Shown here one piece after another: positions 12,084-23,224 of a stretch of DNA of 64,000 nt (its first letter is position 1; each line of letters begins with the position of its first letter). This DNA is from Adineta ricciae (Eukaryota > Rotifera > Eurotatoria > Adinetida > Adinetidae). The DNA is taken from NCBI GenBank assembly GCA_905250025.1, contig CAJNOJ010000193.1:140535-204534 (forward strand), read 5' to 3'. The position numbers were made by a program, and so were the translations under genes. A model generated the notes under the pieces. That model saw nothing but the letters and a program-made list of their open reading frames with translations. It had not been told where the DNA came from and did not search any database.

Positions 12084-12446
12084 CCCTTTGAGGACGGCTT
12101 TTTTTCTCTGTATATTTCATCATAAATCAATCTGCATTTCTATCTTTTAGAAGAACTTTATAAAAACGTGTGTTTGCTTAGAACATCGTCTAATATGTCT
12201 CGATACAGAGAGCATCGTTGCTGACAACGATTCAGATGATAGCGTTCTTTTATCTGAAAATCAGTTTTCTTATATTTATTATTCATGACTGGATATCTAA
12301 ATAATATAACCTAACTGCAATCCAAATTATGCCGAAAGACTCTCTGATAAATGCTTTAACAAAAACTAATGTCATATAGAAATCTGCGTACTTTGAAATA
12401 CCAGAGAATCCCCAGAGCCCCTTAAGGGCCAACTGTCCCCAATGGG
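12084..12446. mobile_element. piggyBac-like MITE, copy A
   Basis: Flanked by TTAA on both sides (12080-12083 and 12447-12450). The ends are imperfect inverted repeats: CCCTTTGAGGAC at the left, and CCCATTGGGGACAG when the right end is read inward. TTAA duplication with CCC-starting ends is the signature of piggyBac-type transposition. No transposase is present. The 363-base body contains only a chance minus-strand ORF. The same insertion is present in copy B, so it predates their divergence. Confidence 0.7.
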
Positions 12447-12868
12447 TTAAATATTCTAATCGTTTGGTTAAAATTACTAGCGTGTGGCTGCTATACAAAC
12501 TTATTCATGAACAGAAACTATCCATAGGCTACAATGTTCCTTCTAATTTAAAATATTCGATAGACTTTGTTTCATAATCAACTACGAACGCATCTGTATC
12601 GATAATACTGGTGCACTTCTGCGCTATTTCAATCTTTTTTTCTGACTGAATCCTTTCATTCTTTTGTCATGAAATAAAGTATATTTTTGCTGTGCGCATC
12701 TTATCTACGGTTTTAATTTGTAATTATTTAACAACCCAAAGCAGTCAAGTCCGGGCTAAAGGAAATGAAACATACAGGCATTGCAGATACTATCACAGTT
12801 GATGCATGCATTTCTGAAAAACCAAGTTGTCGCGGCAGCATCGAGAATATATTCACAACAAGGATTGA

Positions 12869-13672
12869 ATGGGCTTAGGTGCCAAAATATGTGATTCAAT
12901 CCGATCACTTGCAAAAAATTGGCGCTATTTTTGTTGTTCTTGAATGTGTAGAGTTACTCATTATGTATGATGAGAATAGTTTATAAAGGTGTGCTCCGAA
13001 TATAATTCAATTACTCGCTGATTCTGCTTTGCATCTTGCAAGCGTATAGTGAACAACAACCGATTGTTTTTTTGCAGAACGAGCACTCTTGAAAAAATAA
13101 ATCTCAAAATAACCTCCTTGTTTCTTCTCGCATGTTGTTTTCAGACTTCATATTCAAAAGAACGTTTAAAAGAGATGGAGGCAAGACTTGTCATGATTGG
13201 TCTTGACGATGCTGGCAAAACAGTACTATTGTATCGACTGAAAATAGGTGAAATTGTGACAACAATTCCAACAAATGGTTTCAATGTTGAAATGATAGAA
13301 CATAAGAATATGAAGTTCACTATTTGGGATATTGGTGGTAGTAGTATGATTCGTGCGCTGTGGCATCAGTATTATCAAAACACTGATGGTATTGTTTTTG
13401 TTATCGACAGTCACGATCGTGGTCGTATGGATGACGTGTGCGATGCATTTCAAGTCGTACTTTCAAACGAAGAACTCAACACAGTGCCGTTACTTATCTT
13501 TGCTAATAAACAAGATTTATCCGATGCAATGAACACAAATGAAATCAAAAATAAACTGAAACTACATTCTATATCGGATCGCAAATGGCATATTCAAGCA
13601 GCATGTGCATGTGATGGCAGTGGACTGTACGAAGGTCTCGACTGGCTGGCAGATCAAATGAAGAAAGAATGA
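12869..13672 (+). CDS. ARF/ARL-like small GTPase, copy A
   Basis: The main exon starts at 13145 after a TTTCAG acceptor and runs to 13672. G1 is GLDDAGKT, G3 [11 protein letters not shown]4 NKQD, and G5 is near AACACDG. The switch 1 Thr lies in [10 protein letters not shown] and the C-terminal helix in GLDWLADQM. These define an ARF-family GTPase of membrane traffic. The G3 glutamine needed for hydrolysis (WDxGGQ) is Ser here. An ATG in this exon (13175) would give 165 residues, lacking the ARF N-terminal helix. A short upstream ORF at 12869 beginning [17 protein letters not shown] looks like a myristoylatable ARF N-terminus and is probably the first exon, but I cannot fix its donor. Confidence 0.75.
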
Positions 13673-13885
13673 ACATGCTTTTGTTCCATAAGCCACAAAT
13701 TCTGATCTCATTTATTAATTTTTGTAGTAAAGATAAATAAAGACATTAATCGTACAGCGTACTTCATGCACAACATACTTCAGATTGATGTGTCATGCGA
13801 AATATGAGATCTATTTACGAATCATAGTCGAAATCGAACGATACTTTTGGTAAACGGTTTCAATCGTCGTGTTGAAAGAAAAAGG

Positions 13886-14587
13886 TCAAACTTCTTGCAA
13901 ATGAACAACAAAAACGCTCATGCTGTCAATCTTTTCAAGTTGAGGCTTTTTTGTCACACGAAATCTGGTGCCCGGACGAAGCAAGACTTCCTCCTCCAAT
14001 TTGAAATGACTGAAAGCAGAAATATCTTTTCCGTTTTGAACATCGATCTGAAACAGCACACATTCTCCATTTGAGTTGGCAAAAAAGTTGCAAGCCATGT
14101 TAATACTACGACTACATGAAGTCGCACTTGCCCAGACGAATTCCAGACCTTCGGTATACTCTTTGCTGACATCTCCTCGAAGGCCTCGGTAAACTCGTAG
14201 TTGCTTCGATGGCATTTTATTCATTGCCGTCATGAGCAGTTTGAGAAAAGGTAGCCAATGTTTGATTTTCGAGTTATCTTTCGTTCGAAGATCTTGGTTG
14301 AATATTGTGTACAAGCTAATTCCGTTACTGGGCCACTCTAACGTGTAAAGATATATTGCAGCTGCTTCGTCACGTGTTAAGTTATGCGCAATCGAAGAAT
14401 TGAATTGTGCTTTGGCATTGATAATGTGCTTGTCAAGATCATCCAATCGAGAGTGCATGTTTTTGAGTGAACCTTCGAGAGTAGTCAGTGGTTCGTTTAG
14501 ATAATCTGTAGGAAGAGCAACATTGTTTGGTGGCGCATTTGTTTCTGTAAATCGAGATACAACTCGGTTGGAAGAGCTTTGGCCCAT
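13886..14587 (-). CDS. mono-ADP-ribosyltransferase (ARTC, R-S-E type)
   Basis: An intact 233-residue ORF starting with a candidate N-myristoylation signal (MGQSSSN). Residues 20-75 look helical. The C-terminal 150 residues carry the three motifs of arginine-type ADP-ribosyltransferases in order: Arg in LRVYRGLRG, Ser-Thr-Ser-like SATSCS, and the E-x-E loop in KLEEEVLLRPGTRF, followed by the closing FRV strand. Role: transfer of ADP-ribose from NAD+ to a protein acceptor, probably at the cytoplasmic face of a membrane if the Gly is acylated. Bdelloids are known to have many ART genes. The target is unknown. Confidence 0.8.
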   Translation of the reverse strand: MGQSSSNRVVSRFTETNAPPNNVALPTDYLNEPLTTLEGSLKNMHSRLDDLDKHIINAKAQFNSSIAHNLTRDEAAAIYLYTLEWPSNGISLYTIFNQDLRTKDNSKIKHWLPFLKLLMTAMNKMPSKQLRVYRGLRGDVSKEYTEGLEFVWASATSCSRSINMACNFFANSNGECVLFQIDVQNGKDISAFSHFKLEEEVLLRPGTRFRVTKKPQLEKIDSMSVFVVHLQEV

Positions 14588-15566
14588 GACTAATCCACTG
14601 GTGGTTGTTTCTGCAATTTATGAGTTTGCAAAAGGCTTGTTTGAGGTTATATAAGAATGGAAAAAGTCTTATCTTGCTTCTATTTGCGTTTGATTACAAT
14701 TTTTTGGATTCATTCGAAGAAGAACTGTCGAGTAGTTTTATTCTTTTTCTTTTACTACTGGGTATTTTCCAGCCTAAAGAGAGAGTGAGTCAACATGCAA
14801 ATTGTAAGCACGAGCAAAGGTGGATGTTAAAACATGACTCATATTTAAAAATTGTTTCCACATGTTTCACTTTCAATTATATTTATCTGATGATGAAATC
14901 TATTTGAAAACGCGTAATTAAAACAAAAAAAGAGTTGTACTCAAGAGCGAAAAAGCGATTTGTGATTTATGTGAGTTTCACTGATTTAAAAGTCACGTAA
15001 ATCAGGCACTATGAGCGATTCAACAGAAAAATGAAATCTCCATTTCCCGACAAACAAGATACAATTGATTAAGACAAAAGTGCGTTCAGAAAAAAAAAAT
15101 TTTCGTTTCTTCCTTTCTCATATGTTTGTCCTGTACTGATTACATTGATCAAAGGTGATTTTTTTCTCCTTCCATGCCACTCGACTCCAGATAGATCAAC
15201 AAGAGAATATGATATATCATGTGTTCTCTAATCAACAGACATATCTATCAGGTAACATGTAAGATATCTTAGTGCCCGATTCGAGTTTTTCCTGAATTTG
15301 TTTGTTCAGATGTACGTTTCAGCTCTGATCTCACTGGTTCCAAGTAGAACTAATCGTACTCTATCGATTTCAATGACAAAATTTCCAAAAACCACCAGCT
15401 TTCCACTTCAAAAACCAAAAAAAAACTTGAAAAAAAGAATATTTTAAAAAACCCAGACCGACTTGTTTCTGTACTATTTTGCGCGGTTCCAACATCGGTC
15501 GCCCACACCCTCACGATGATGAATATCAAGCGTTTAAAAAATTTTTCATAATGGAAGTGTGCTGAG
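14588..15566. other. gene-free spacer
   Basis: AT-rich, with no ORF I can support and no obvious repeat. It lies upstream of the ADP-ribosyltransferase gene and downstream of the pseudogene that follows. Confidence 0.4.
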
Positions 15567-16690
15567 TTAATAGACATTTTCCGGATGAATTCTATTTTGT
15601 TGACATCGAAGAATGAACAGTCCTGTATTCACTAAAATAGTAGCTACAATTTCTAATGCAACAGTCAATCCTCTATAAAAGCCGATGATGGCTGTAATTG
15701 TATAAAGCACATGAATACGTTCTTCGATTGAATATTGACATAAACGAGGCGAACACGTTTCATCATATTTTTCATAAGAAACATTACTTTGTTTCGTATC
15801 AATGAACAGATGGGCAACAAGACTTTGAACAGTTTCATTTGGAGAAGAAAGATTTGGATTCAATGGCAAAATACGAACATCTTGTATAGAATAAAATGAT
15901 TCCAAAAGATTAATACATGTCAGATTGTAAAGACATTCTAAAGTTGATTGCAAAAGAGAATTGGTTACGAAACAACCAATCCGAAATCCAGATATTGAAT
16001 AATTGTTGATAATAGCTGATGAACTACACGTGAAATTCGTTCCACACGAACAACTGTTGTCATTTCCACATGATCGTGGCTTCATCCATAATGCAGCCAG
16101 ATCTTCTTTTCGTAGTGTTTGAAAATACCAGATTGATTGAATAAATGAATCAAGTCCATTGCCTTGCGCTATATTTCCAACGAAATCTAACATCCAAACA
16201 AATCTTTCATATGTTGATCTACAAAATCGTGTCACTTCACTTGCCACTTGAAACTCAACGATGTCTGATGACTGAACTTCCTTACTAATTAGTATTTTTG
16301 AGTTAAATCGAACCAAATTATTTATAAATGTTCTATTTGCCGCATCACATAGTAAAGATAAAGTAAGAAATTGTGGTAAAGCGAATACGCGAAAGTCATC
16401 ATAAGGACGTTCGTCATCGATTCCATAGGAATACAAAATGTTTGACCAGTTCGAATTTTTATCAACAAAGTCACTTGAACAGAGTTGATGAAAATAAGCT
16501 TTTGTTGACAAAGACATTCAAGCGTCGGAAATATTTGAGAATCTGATTGAAATTTTTCAAACATCGTTTGTGTTGGGTAATCAATTGTAATCGTTCTGAG
16601 TACTGTTGATAATGAGTTTAAAAGAGTCAGAATAGTCACACTCACTAAACGTGCAAATGTAACAAAAACCAAGGAAATATTAACTATCAT
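15567..16690 (-). pseudogene. Cys-rich two-TM family, unit 1 (frameshifted)
   Basis: Homologous to the array at 18,018-22,901 but on the opposite strand. The N-terminal part (16690 down to about 16490) has a membrane segment and the family start TLECLCQ. The rest (16517-15567) begins at the next landmark, LCSSDFV, in a different frame. About a dozen residues between the CxC and CSS landmarks are missing, so a frame-shifting deletion near 16,490-16,510 is likely. The remaining ectodomain is open: CSCGTNFTC, then GCFVTNSLLQSTLECLYNLTC, the closing CSPRLCQYS pair, a second membrane segment and a short basic tail. Expected topology is N-in, TM, large Cys-rich ectodomain, TM, C-in. The function is unknown. 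Confidence 0.65.
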
Positions 16691-17342
16691 TAATCTTCAA
16701 TTGGAAAGAACTTTGATATTCAGCAAGATTTTATTTCAAATGAAAAACATTAGGAAAAACAATAAAAAATTATTTTTCATTCGCTAAGTAATGTGATCAA
16801 AACAGGCATGATCAGTCTTACAACCATTAATATTTGCATAGTCTATAGCAGCATTACAATATCATGGTGCAGATTAATAATCGGAATCAGTGAAATACCT
16901 GCATGGAGTGTAACAATATTCGTTTTCATACTGAAATGTCGAACGTTTCAAAATGAATATCTATATGGAGTATCATAATAGTAAAAATCAGAATTATGAT
17001 TCTTTGATTCCAATATTGCGCGGCTGACACGATTTTTAGTTCTCTAGAGGAAAACATTTTAATCTTTAGACTGATTTAGTACATGAATATTCGTACTCAA
17101 CCCAGCCACTAGAGCACGAAAAGGAAGGCAGTCTCTCCCTTCGCCATCGTTGATGAACATAAATTAAAACACGTGGTAAACAACTGATAAATGAACTAAT
17201 TAAGGTTACAAGACATTCAAACAGATTACTTCTTGTCTGAACAAACTATAAGAAGAAAATACTTACGAAGTCGACGATGATTGTAAAAAGCAATAGACAA
17301 GCGAAAGTAGTTAAACATCATGTAACGGTTCATGAATGTAAA

Positions 17343-17640
17343 TTTGCAGAAATTATAAAAACAACGTCACCTACACCCATCCGCTTACTTTTCCTATCAA
17401 GTGTGGTAACATTAGTTTCGATCGTTTCATGCCATGCAATAACGAATGTTACTACAAGTATGCTGGTGATCAGAACTAGTACAAATAGAGTATAAAATCT
17501 TTCACTGTTCGGAATATAGTAAACACGCTACTGGTGTATGCTACTGTAAATAAAATGATGCTTTTCTCCTGCCGTGGATTGATCACTCATTGGTTCAAGT
17601 TCGTTTTGCTCAACATCTGATAACATGATATATCTCATCC
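17343..17640 (-). other. possible membrane-anchored gene fragment
   Basis: The minus strand reads an acidic start (MSDQSTAGEK), one in-frame stop, and then a strongly hydrophobic segment (FYTLFVLVLITSILVVTFVI) followed by N-x-T sites. This resembles the N-terminal anchor exons of the kelch and FG-GAP genes here, but I cannot connect it to a downstream domain. It may be an exon of an unrecognised gene or a relic. Confidence 0.25.
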
Positions 17641-18017
17641 ATGTATGCTCAATTATTAATGATCAATGCTTTTGGTTTCTACACGTGGGTGATCATTTAT
17701 TATGATAGAAACAGCAAGTGAATAGATCACATGTTTTGTAGATATAAAAAGAATAGACAAATAGTCACGTGTTCGCTGCATGAACAATAATGAACCTAAA
17801 AATACTTCTCATCTAGCTCATTCTATAGAATCAACCGAGATCCGTTAATTTAGAAATATAATTAGAAAAATGTTATTTACTTTTCAAGTATGATTAAACA
17901 AAATTGTTAGACACACTGAATAGTGTTCGCCCATTTCCGTAATATACTGAAGGAAAGAGGTTTTTCTATTTTTTTATTTGTTAACATGAGAAAATCTGTT
18001 TAACTCATCTGCTGACA

Positions 18018-19728
18018 ATGATATTATTTGCGTCTGACATGAACGTCAGAAATTTCTTTCGGTGGCTCTATGAGCAATTGTATAATTACAATATTTTCAC
18101 TCCTGATGAAAATGACTATGAAGATGATGATGACGAAGCCAGAGATCCTGTCCTGACCTTTAAGCAACAGCGGTATGCTACGCGTTTATACCTTCTTCTT
18201 TTGCTCAGTAAGTGAACCAAGAGAAAATCTGTTTAAAACCAACCTGCTGTGTATTTAGTCATCTTCTATATCCTATTCTTCGCTGCTTTTATCAGCCCAC
18301 AAACACGCTTGATCACTGCATCTGACATAACTCCATCGCTCTTCGATCGGCTGCAACAAAATCATGCAGATACATTAAGTTGCCCTTGCTCCACAACTAC
18401 TATCATTTACAATGATCTTGTTTCCAACACGGTTGCCCTTCATCCTTTGTGTTCGAGTATCTTTGTTAGTCAACAATGGATTGAAGCACTTTATATCGCA
18501 AACGCTAGTGCATACGTAGTGATGGACTTTCGAACAACAGCCAAATCACAAGTGAGTTAAATTAATCCGAATGAGCAAAAAACTGGCATTCACGTCTTTC
18601 TCCTTCCTTATACTTACTTAACTATTATAGAAACTGACTACGGAAAAGTGTATTGTGTGTTTTGCAATTTTAGTTTGAACTTCTTGCTGGAATCTGTCAG
18701 TTCGCTCAGAAGATACTCTCTCAAGTTCAGTCTGATTTTAATAACAGTCAACTGATTTCAATCGAACTTCTATCCGAAAATGAAGTTCAATCTCAAATTA
18801 ATGCCAATTATAATCTAATGAAGACTAGTGCACCTATTCAACCCAATCTATTTCTTCATTTCTTGCAAATAACAACTCGATTGAACGGTCTTGTTTCAGC
18901 TCTGAATACAAATGCAGCTATTAGTGTCACTTGCTTATGGGGCTATTCACTCTCATCAAGCTCTACATACTATGTCGACGATGCCACTTTTCGCTATTAT
19001 ATTAGAATAAAACCATGTAATATCATCAACTCCAGATATCCAGCTGGTTTCTATACAATGACATATGAGGAAAGCGCATCTTCTCATATGTTTTGGCCTA
19101 TAGTAATGTAGGTGATAAATATCCTTCTTATAATCTGCTTGGTATCGATTTTTAATTTGTTGTTATTATATCAATAGGGGTATAAAAACTAGAGATGATT
19201 TGCCCCAAGATGCTTCGGCCACGGTCGATGGATTTTTCGGAGCATGTAATCCATTCGATGCACTGCTGGCTGGCACGTTCAGTTGCCTTTATAATACAAC
19301 TTGTCTTCATTCACTTACCGATTATTTTCCACTTCTCAGCCAAGTATATGTCCTTGTATCATTGCTGTGTATTATGATTATAAATTGTTTGTGTCTAGAG
19401 GAACTTGAGCCGAATCAGTGCTCTTCCATCATCAAAATCGTCAATTCCTTCTTTAGATGATTATTTAGATAATTTATTAATAGAAGAATGGTCAACAACA
19501 ATTGATTACTGGAGATATTTTGCTAAATGTAATCCAAAGATCTGCACATATACTGAAACAGATCATACAAACATTGCTTACATGTTCACTCTTCTGCTCA
19601 GTCTGTATGGTGGACTGGTTATTATACTTCATCTAATTGCAAGTTGGTTGATAAATATTGTATTCATTTTCAAGTTTCGTTCAGAAAATCGTAATTGTAG
19701 CAGAGGTATGTGTTTCAACATCAGCTGA
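18018..19728 (+). CDS. Cys-rich two-TM family, unit 2
   Basis: Five exons join in phase: 18018-18207, 18259-18551, 18674-19107, 19178-19343 and 19399-19728, giving 470 residues. A cytoplasmic acidic/basic start ends in RYATRLYLLLL, then TM1. The ectodomain holds the family landmarks TLSCPCSTTTIIY, LHPLCSSIFVS, GACNPFDALLAGTFSCLYNTTC and CNPKICTYTETD, then TM2 with LYGGLVIILHLI and a basic tail. Overall topology resembles DEG/ENaC or P2X subunits, but I see no channel signature and do not assign one. The frame ends at a TGA that overlaps the next gene's ATG (TGATG). A donor-like GTATGT in the tail matches the position where unit 3 is spliced to unit 4. Confidence 0.7.
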
Positions 19729-22700
19729 TGTATTATTATACAAGTTCATTCTTAGCACATATTTTTGCTCGTATTCAAAAGTTTGTTCAATGGGCACAAC
19801 ATTTGAATATGTTCAAATCTATCAATCAACGAACGCCAGCTGACATCAAACAGCAACGTATTACTACACGCGTTTATCTAGTTTTATTGGCAGGTAAGTT
19901 CCATGCATTCGGTGATCGTCTTTGCATCTACACCTTTTTCTAAGTTTCATTTATCATTCTGTTCCTGTTCAATTCATTAAGCACGCAAACAACAACAATC
20001 AATGTGCCCGATCCGGACTTAGATGAGTATCAGAGTCTGCAGAATCTTCATTCCAACACACTTGAATGTCATTGTTCGAATATAGTCATGTATTATCAAA
20101 CGTTTATATCGTTAAATCCAACATTACATCAAGTGTGTTCGAGTCATTTCGTTAGTGAAGAATGGCTATTAATGATGAGACTCGTGAATTATTTGGGCGA
20201 TGATTATCTTTATAGATCTGGCGCCCAATTCGTTCAACTTCTAACCTCACTCTGTGGACTTGCTAATGAAACGATTGACGATGCTATACGTCGTTTCACT
20301 ATGCGATCTCTTGTCACATCAAATCTACTGTCTGAATTACAATTTAATGCAACAATAAATACAACTATCAATCAGTTTACTCAATCGTTGACTCTCAACT
20401 TCGATCGTCTCATTGATACAGTAAGATTGATCACTCAAGTCGATCAGCCTTTTACAACTCCAGATATATATGCCAGGACCTTGTCGTTAAAAACTACAAC
20501 AAATAATTGTTCAAATTTACAGATGCCGAAGGTAATTTGTAATTGAAAAGGATGTAATCGACGGTAGTCTATTTAGTTGTCAATCCGTCTGAATGGTTTG
20601 ACTAACTACACTGAAACGTCGGTTATTTGCACGTGTGTAACTAATTCTCAATGTCAAAAATCTGCTTTATTGTTCGATTATGTGCAAGTCATGATTGGCG
20701 ATACTCTTATTGATGGGTCCTATTCCATACCGGGCTTGGTCATCACTTGTTTCATGCTAGATTCATTTCTACTCTCGACACTTGAATGTTATTATTCGGA
20801 ACTATGCCTAGGATTGTTACGATATCAAGTTAATATAACAATGGACACTCAATCAACCGACTTCGGCCTAGAAAGATCCATGATTTATCCACTTATTTAT
20901 CAAACAAATTCGCATTCCTTCGCTCCGAACACGTCTCTTGAAGTCATCGTCAAGCAAATGATGATAGAACAATGGAACTCAGCTTTTTACTACAATCGTT
21001 ACTATAACGCATGTAAACCATCCTTTTGCAAATACTCTCAAATAGCACATGCGCAGAGTTATGCTGAAATTGTCATAACATTAGTGTCTGCAACAAGTGG
21101 TCTTACCGTTGCACTGCGCTTGATCACATCCCAGCTGATTAGGTTTGTCTTTCATTTGCTTGCACCAAAATCTAAAAGAACCAAAGGTAATTAAGAGTCA
21201 ACTATTTCACACTCGTTATCAACTAGATTAATTTTTACATAGTTCATCAAAAACTGTCCGTTCGAGTCAAACTGCTATGGAAAAGTCTGATTAACTTTGT
21301 CTCTGCCAAACTGGTCGACTTGAATTTGTTCACGCGAGAAAATTTTGGAGCAAATACTGACCGATTGACGCGCAAACGACTTGGTCGGGTGACTACTCGA
21401 CTGTACTTAGCTGTTATTATCAGCTGTTTAATTGTTTTTATACTTCAGACAATCGCCCAGCCACATATTTTGACAAAAACGTTCGACAAACCATCGCGCG
21501 CAGTTTATAATGATCTTTTAACTGGGCGCAACAATACTCTCAAATGTTTTTGTTCATCAATCTCATTAATCTATGATCAATATCTCAGTGTACAGCCCGT
21601 GCTACATCCGGTGAGAAAATATATTTGCTCACTAAAATAATAATTCTTTTGTTTCATGGCAGATTTGTACGAGCCCATTTGTTACGGATGATTGGCGCAA
21701 AAACTTTACAGCCGATCTGCCATCAGATATATCTGCGTACGATCGTAGTGATTACCGACGCTTTCTTGTAGCACATTTACAATTTCTGACGCGATTATGC
21801 AGTGTTTCTAAGCAGTCAGTCGATGATTCTATTCGCCAGTTACTCACGTCACCCTTTATCAATACTCAACTACAATCAACCACAGCTCTTCAAACACATA
21901 TCGATTCGTTGGTGGGAAAGACCAAAACCAGTGCTTCTGCAGATTTTGCCCGTCTTCTCTTTTTACTTCGGAATACCAATCACGGAAATGCAATTATCTC
22001 ATCGTATGAAAGCAATTTCAAATACTACTTTCCACCGTTGATCAATACAACAGAGGAACACAGTATGATACTTCTAATATGATACATAGAACTAGGGTGA
22101 TTTTTTGCATCTACGAAGCGACACGAAACTTCTGAGGCGAGAAAAACAAACGAGAATCGGAAGCGAATTTGAACAACACATAAGGCTCTCTTTTTTTTCT
22201 AAACTATAGCTCAAGAAACAATTATGTCCTTGGCATTGACAGAACCTTTAATCTACGATAATAACTGTTCCTGTGCGTTTCATGCAAATTGCACAGCCCA
22301 AGCAACTGTTTTTGATCCACATTCATCGGACTTTATTCCAGTGAAAGGACTAAAAATAGGTTGCACACCAAGCGAATCGTTTCTTGTTTCGACTCTCGAA
22401 TGTTTCTACGATTTATCGTGCATTGCGTTGATTCGAGGAAAATCTCTCGATACTGTGAACATCAATGCGACAGGTTCAAGGCGATTTCTGCCAAATACAA
22501 CGGTCATCGATCTTGTCAATGATCTTTTCATCGATAGTTGGGTGACAACGCTCAACTACTCAGCATACTACGATTATTGTTCACCCGTATCATGCTCATA
22601 CACTTATATCCAGCGCCTCAACTCCTTCTATACAGTAACTCTCATCCTTGGTTTTAATGGCGGTGTTAGCGTCGTTCTCAAATGGATCTGTCCAAAAATA

Positions 22701-22901
22701 GTGTACTTTCTGTTCATTCTCTATCAGTATCGAAAGAAACGATCGAATCGCGTTACTACAGTACATATTACTCATGGAATGTTAACAGCTAATATTGAAC
22801 CTATACATAGTTCAGACGCTATTACCAGTGTCAATTATAAATCGACAGGTTCAATAACTGAGCAAGTGTTCTGTTTCATGCATACTAATAATAGTAGATA
22901 A
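19728..22901 (+). CDS. double-unit Cys-rich membrane protein (units 3 and 4 spliced together)
   Basis: Six exons, all joining in phase: 19728-19893, 19945-20531, 20577-21186, 21243-21610, 21663-22062 and 22210-22901, about 940 residues. Each half repeats the full family layout: RxTTRxYL before TM1, then TLECHCSN or TLKCFCSS, HxxCxSxFV, a CxCxxxxxC cluster, GCxxxxSFLxSTLECxY and CxPxxCxY before TM2. The intron at 21187-21242 links the tail of unit 3 directly to the N-terminus of unit 4, so one polypeptide should carry four membrane segments and two large extracellular domains. Unit 4 lacks the TM1 intron of units 2 and 3. An acceptor-like CAG lies four bases before the chosen ATG. The family is unrecognised. 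Confidence 0.7.
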
Positions 22902-22913
22902 TTTTCTTCTTAG

Positions 22914-22997
22914 NNNNNNNNNNNNNNNNNNNNNNNNNNNNNNNNNNNNNNNNNNNNNNNNNNNNNNNNNNNNNNNNNNNNNNNNNNNNNNNNNNNN
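22914..22997. other. assembly gap (84 N)
   Basis: A run of N. The base just before it continues seamlessly at 27,466 after a 136-base repeated stretch, so the gap and what follows it are a scaffolding product. Confidence 0.95.
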
Positions 22998-23224
22998 ACA
23001 ACCAATTCAAAAGGTGATTCTTGGGTATAGCGATAATGTCCCCAAGGAGAACGACGACATATTCTTTGTATATGCGTTCAACGGAGATTGTCTACACGAT
23101 TAAGTTTCGTGTCATACGTTTCATCCTTTAACGATGAAATCTCGAGATAGATTAGAATCCCTCGTGATCTTTCTCCTATGCCTAGAATATTTTAACCGAT
23201 GAATCTGATTTATAATTATAAACT

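Larger units (their letters stand above)
9203..13302. repeat. 4.1-kb segmental copy A
   Basis: This block matches 22,998-27,111 closely along its whole length in the same orientation. The mismatches are scattered substitutions and small indels, by eye a few percent. It contains a GPCR pseudogene, an intact GPCR, a piggyBac-like MITE and the start of an ARF-like gene. The right limit is where copy B is interrupted by a Helitron-like sequence. The left limit is set only by the N gap before copy B. Confidence 0.9.

Noticed and set aside
18018..22901. DEG/ENaC or P2X channel assignment for the Cys-rich family
   Set aside because: Topology fits, but the pore and selectivity motifs and the FPAVTxC-type start are not present, so the family is left unassigned.
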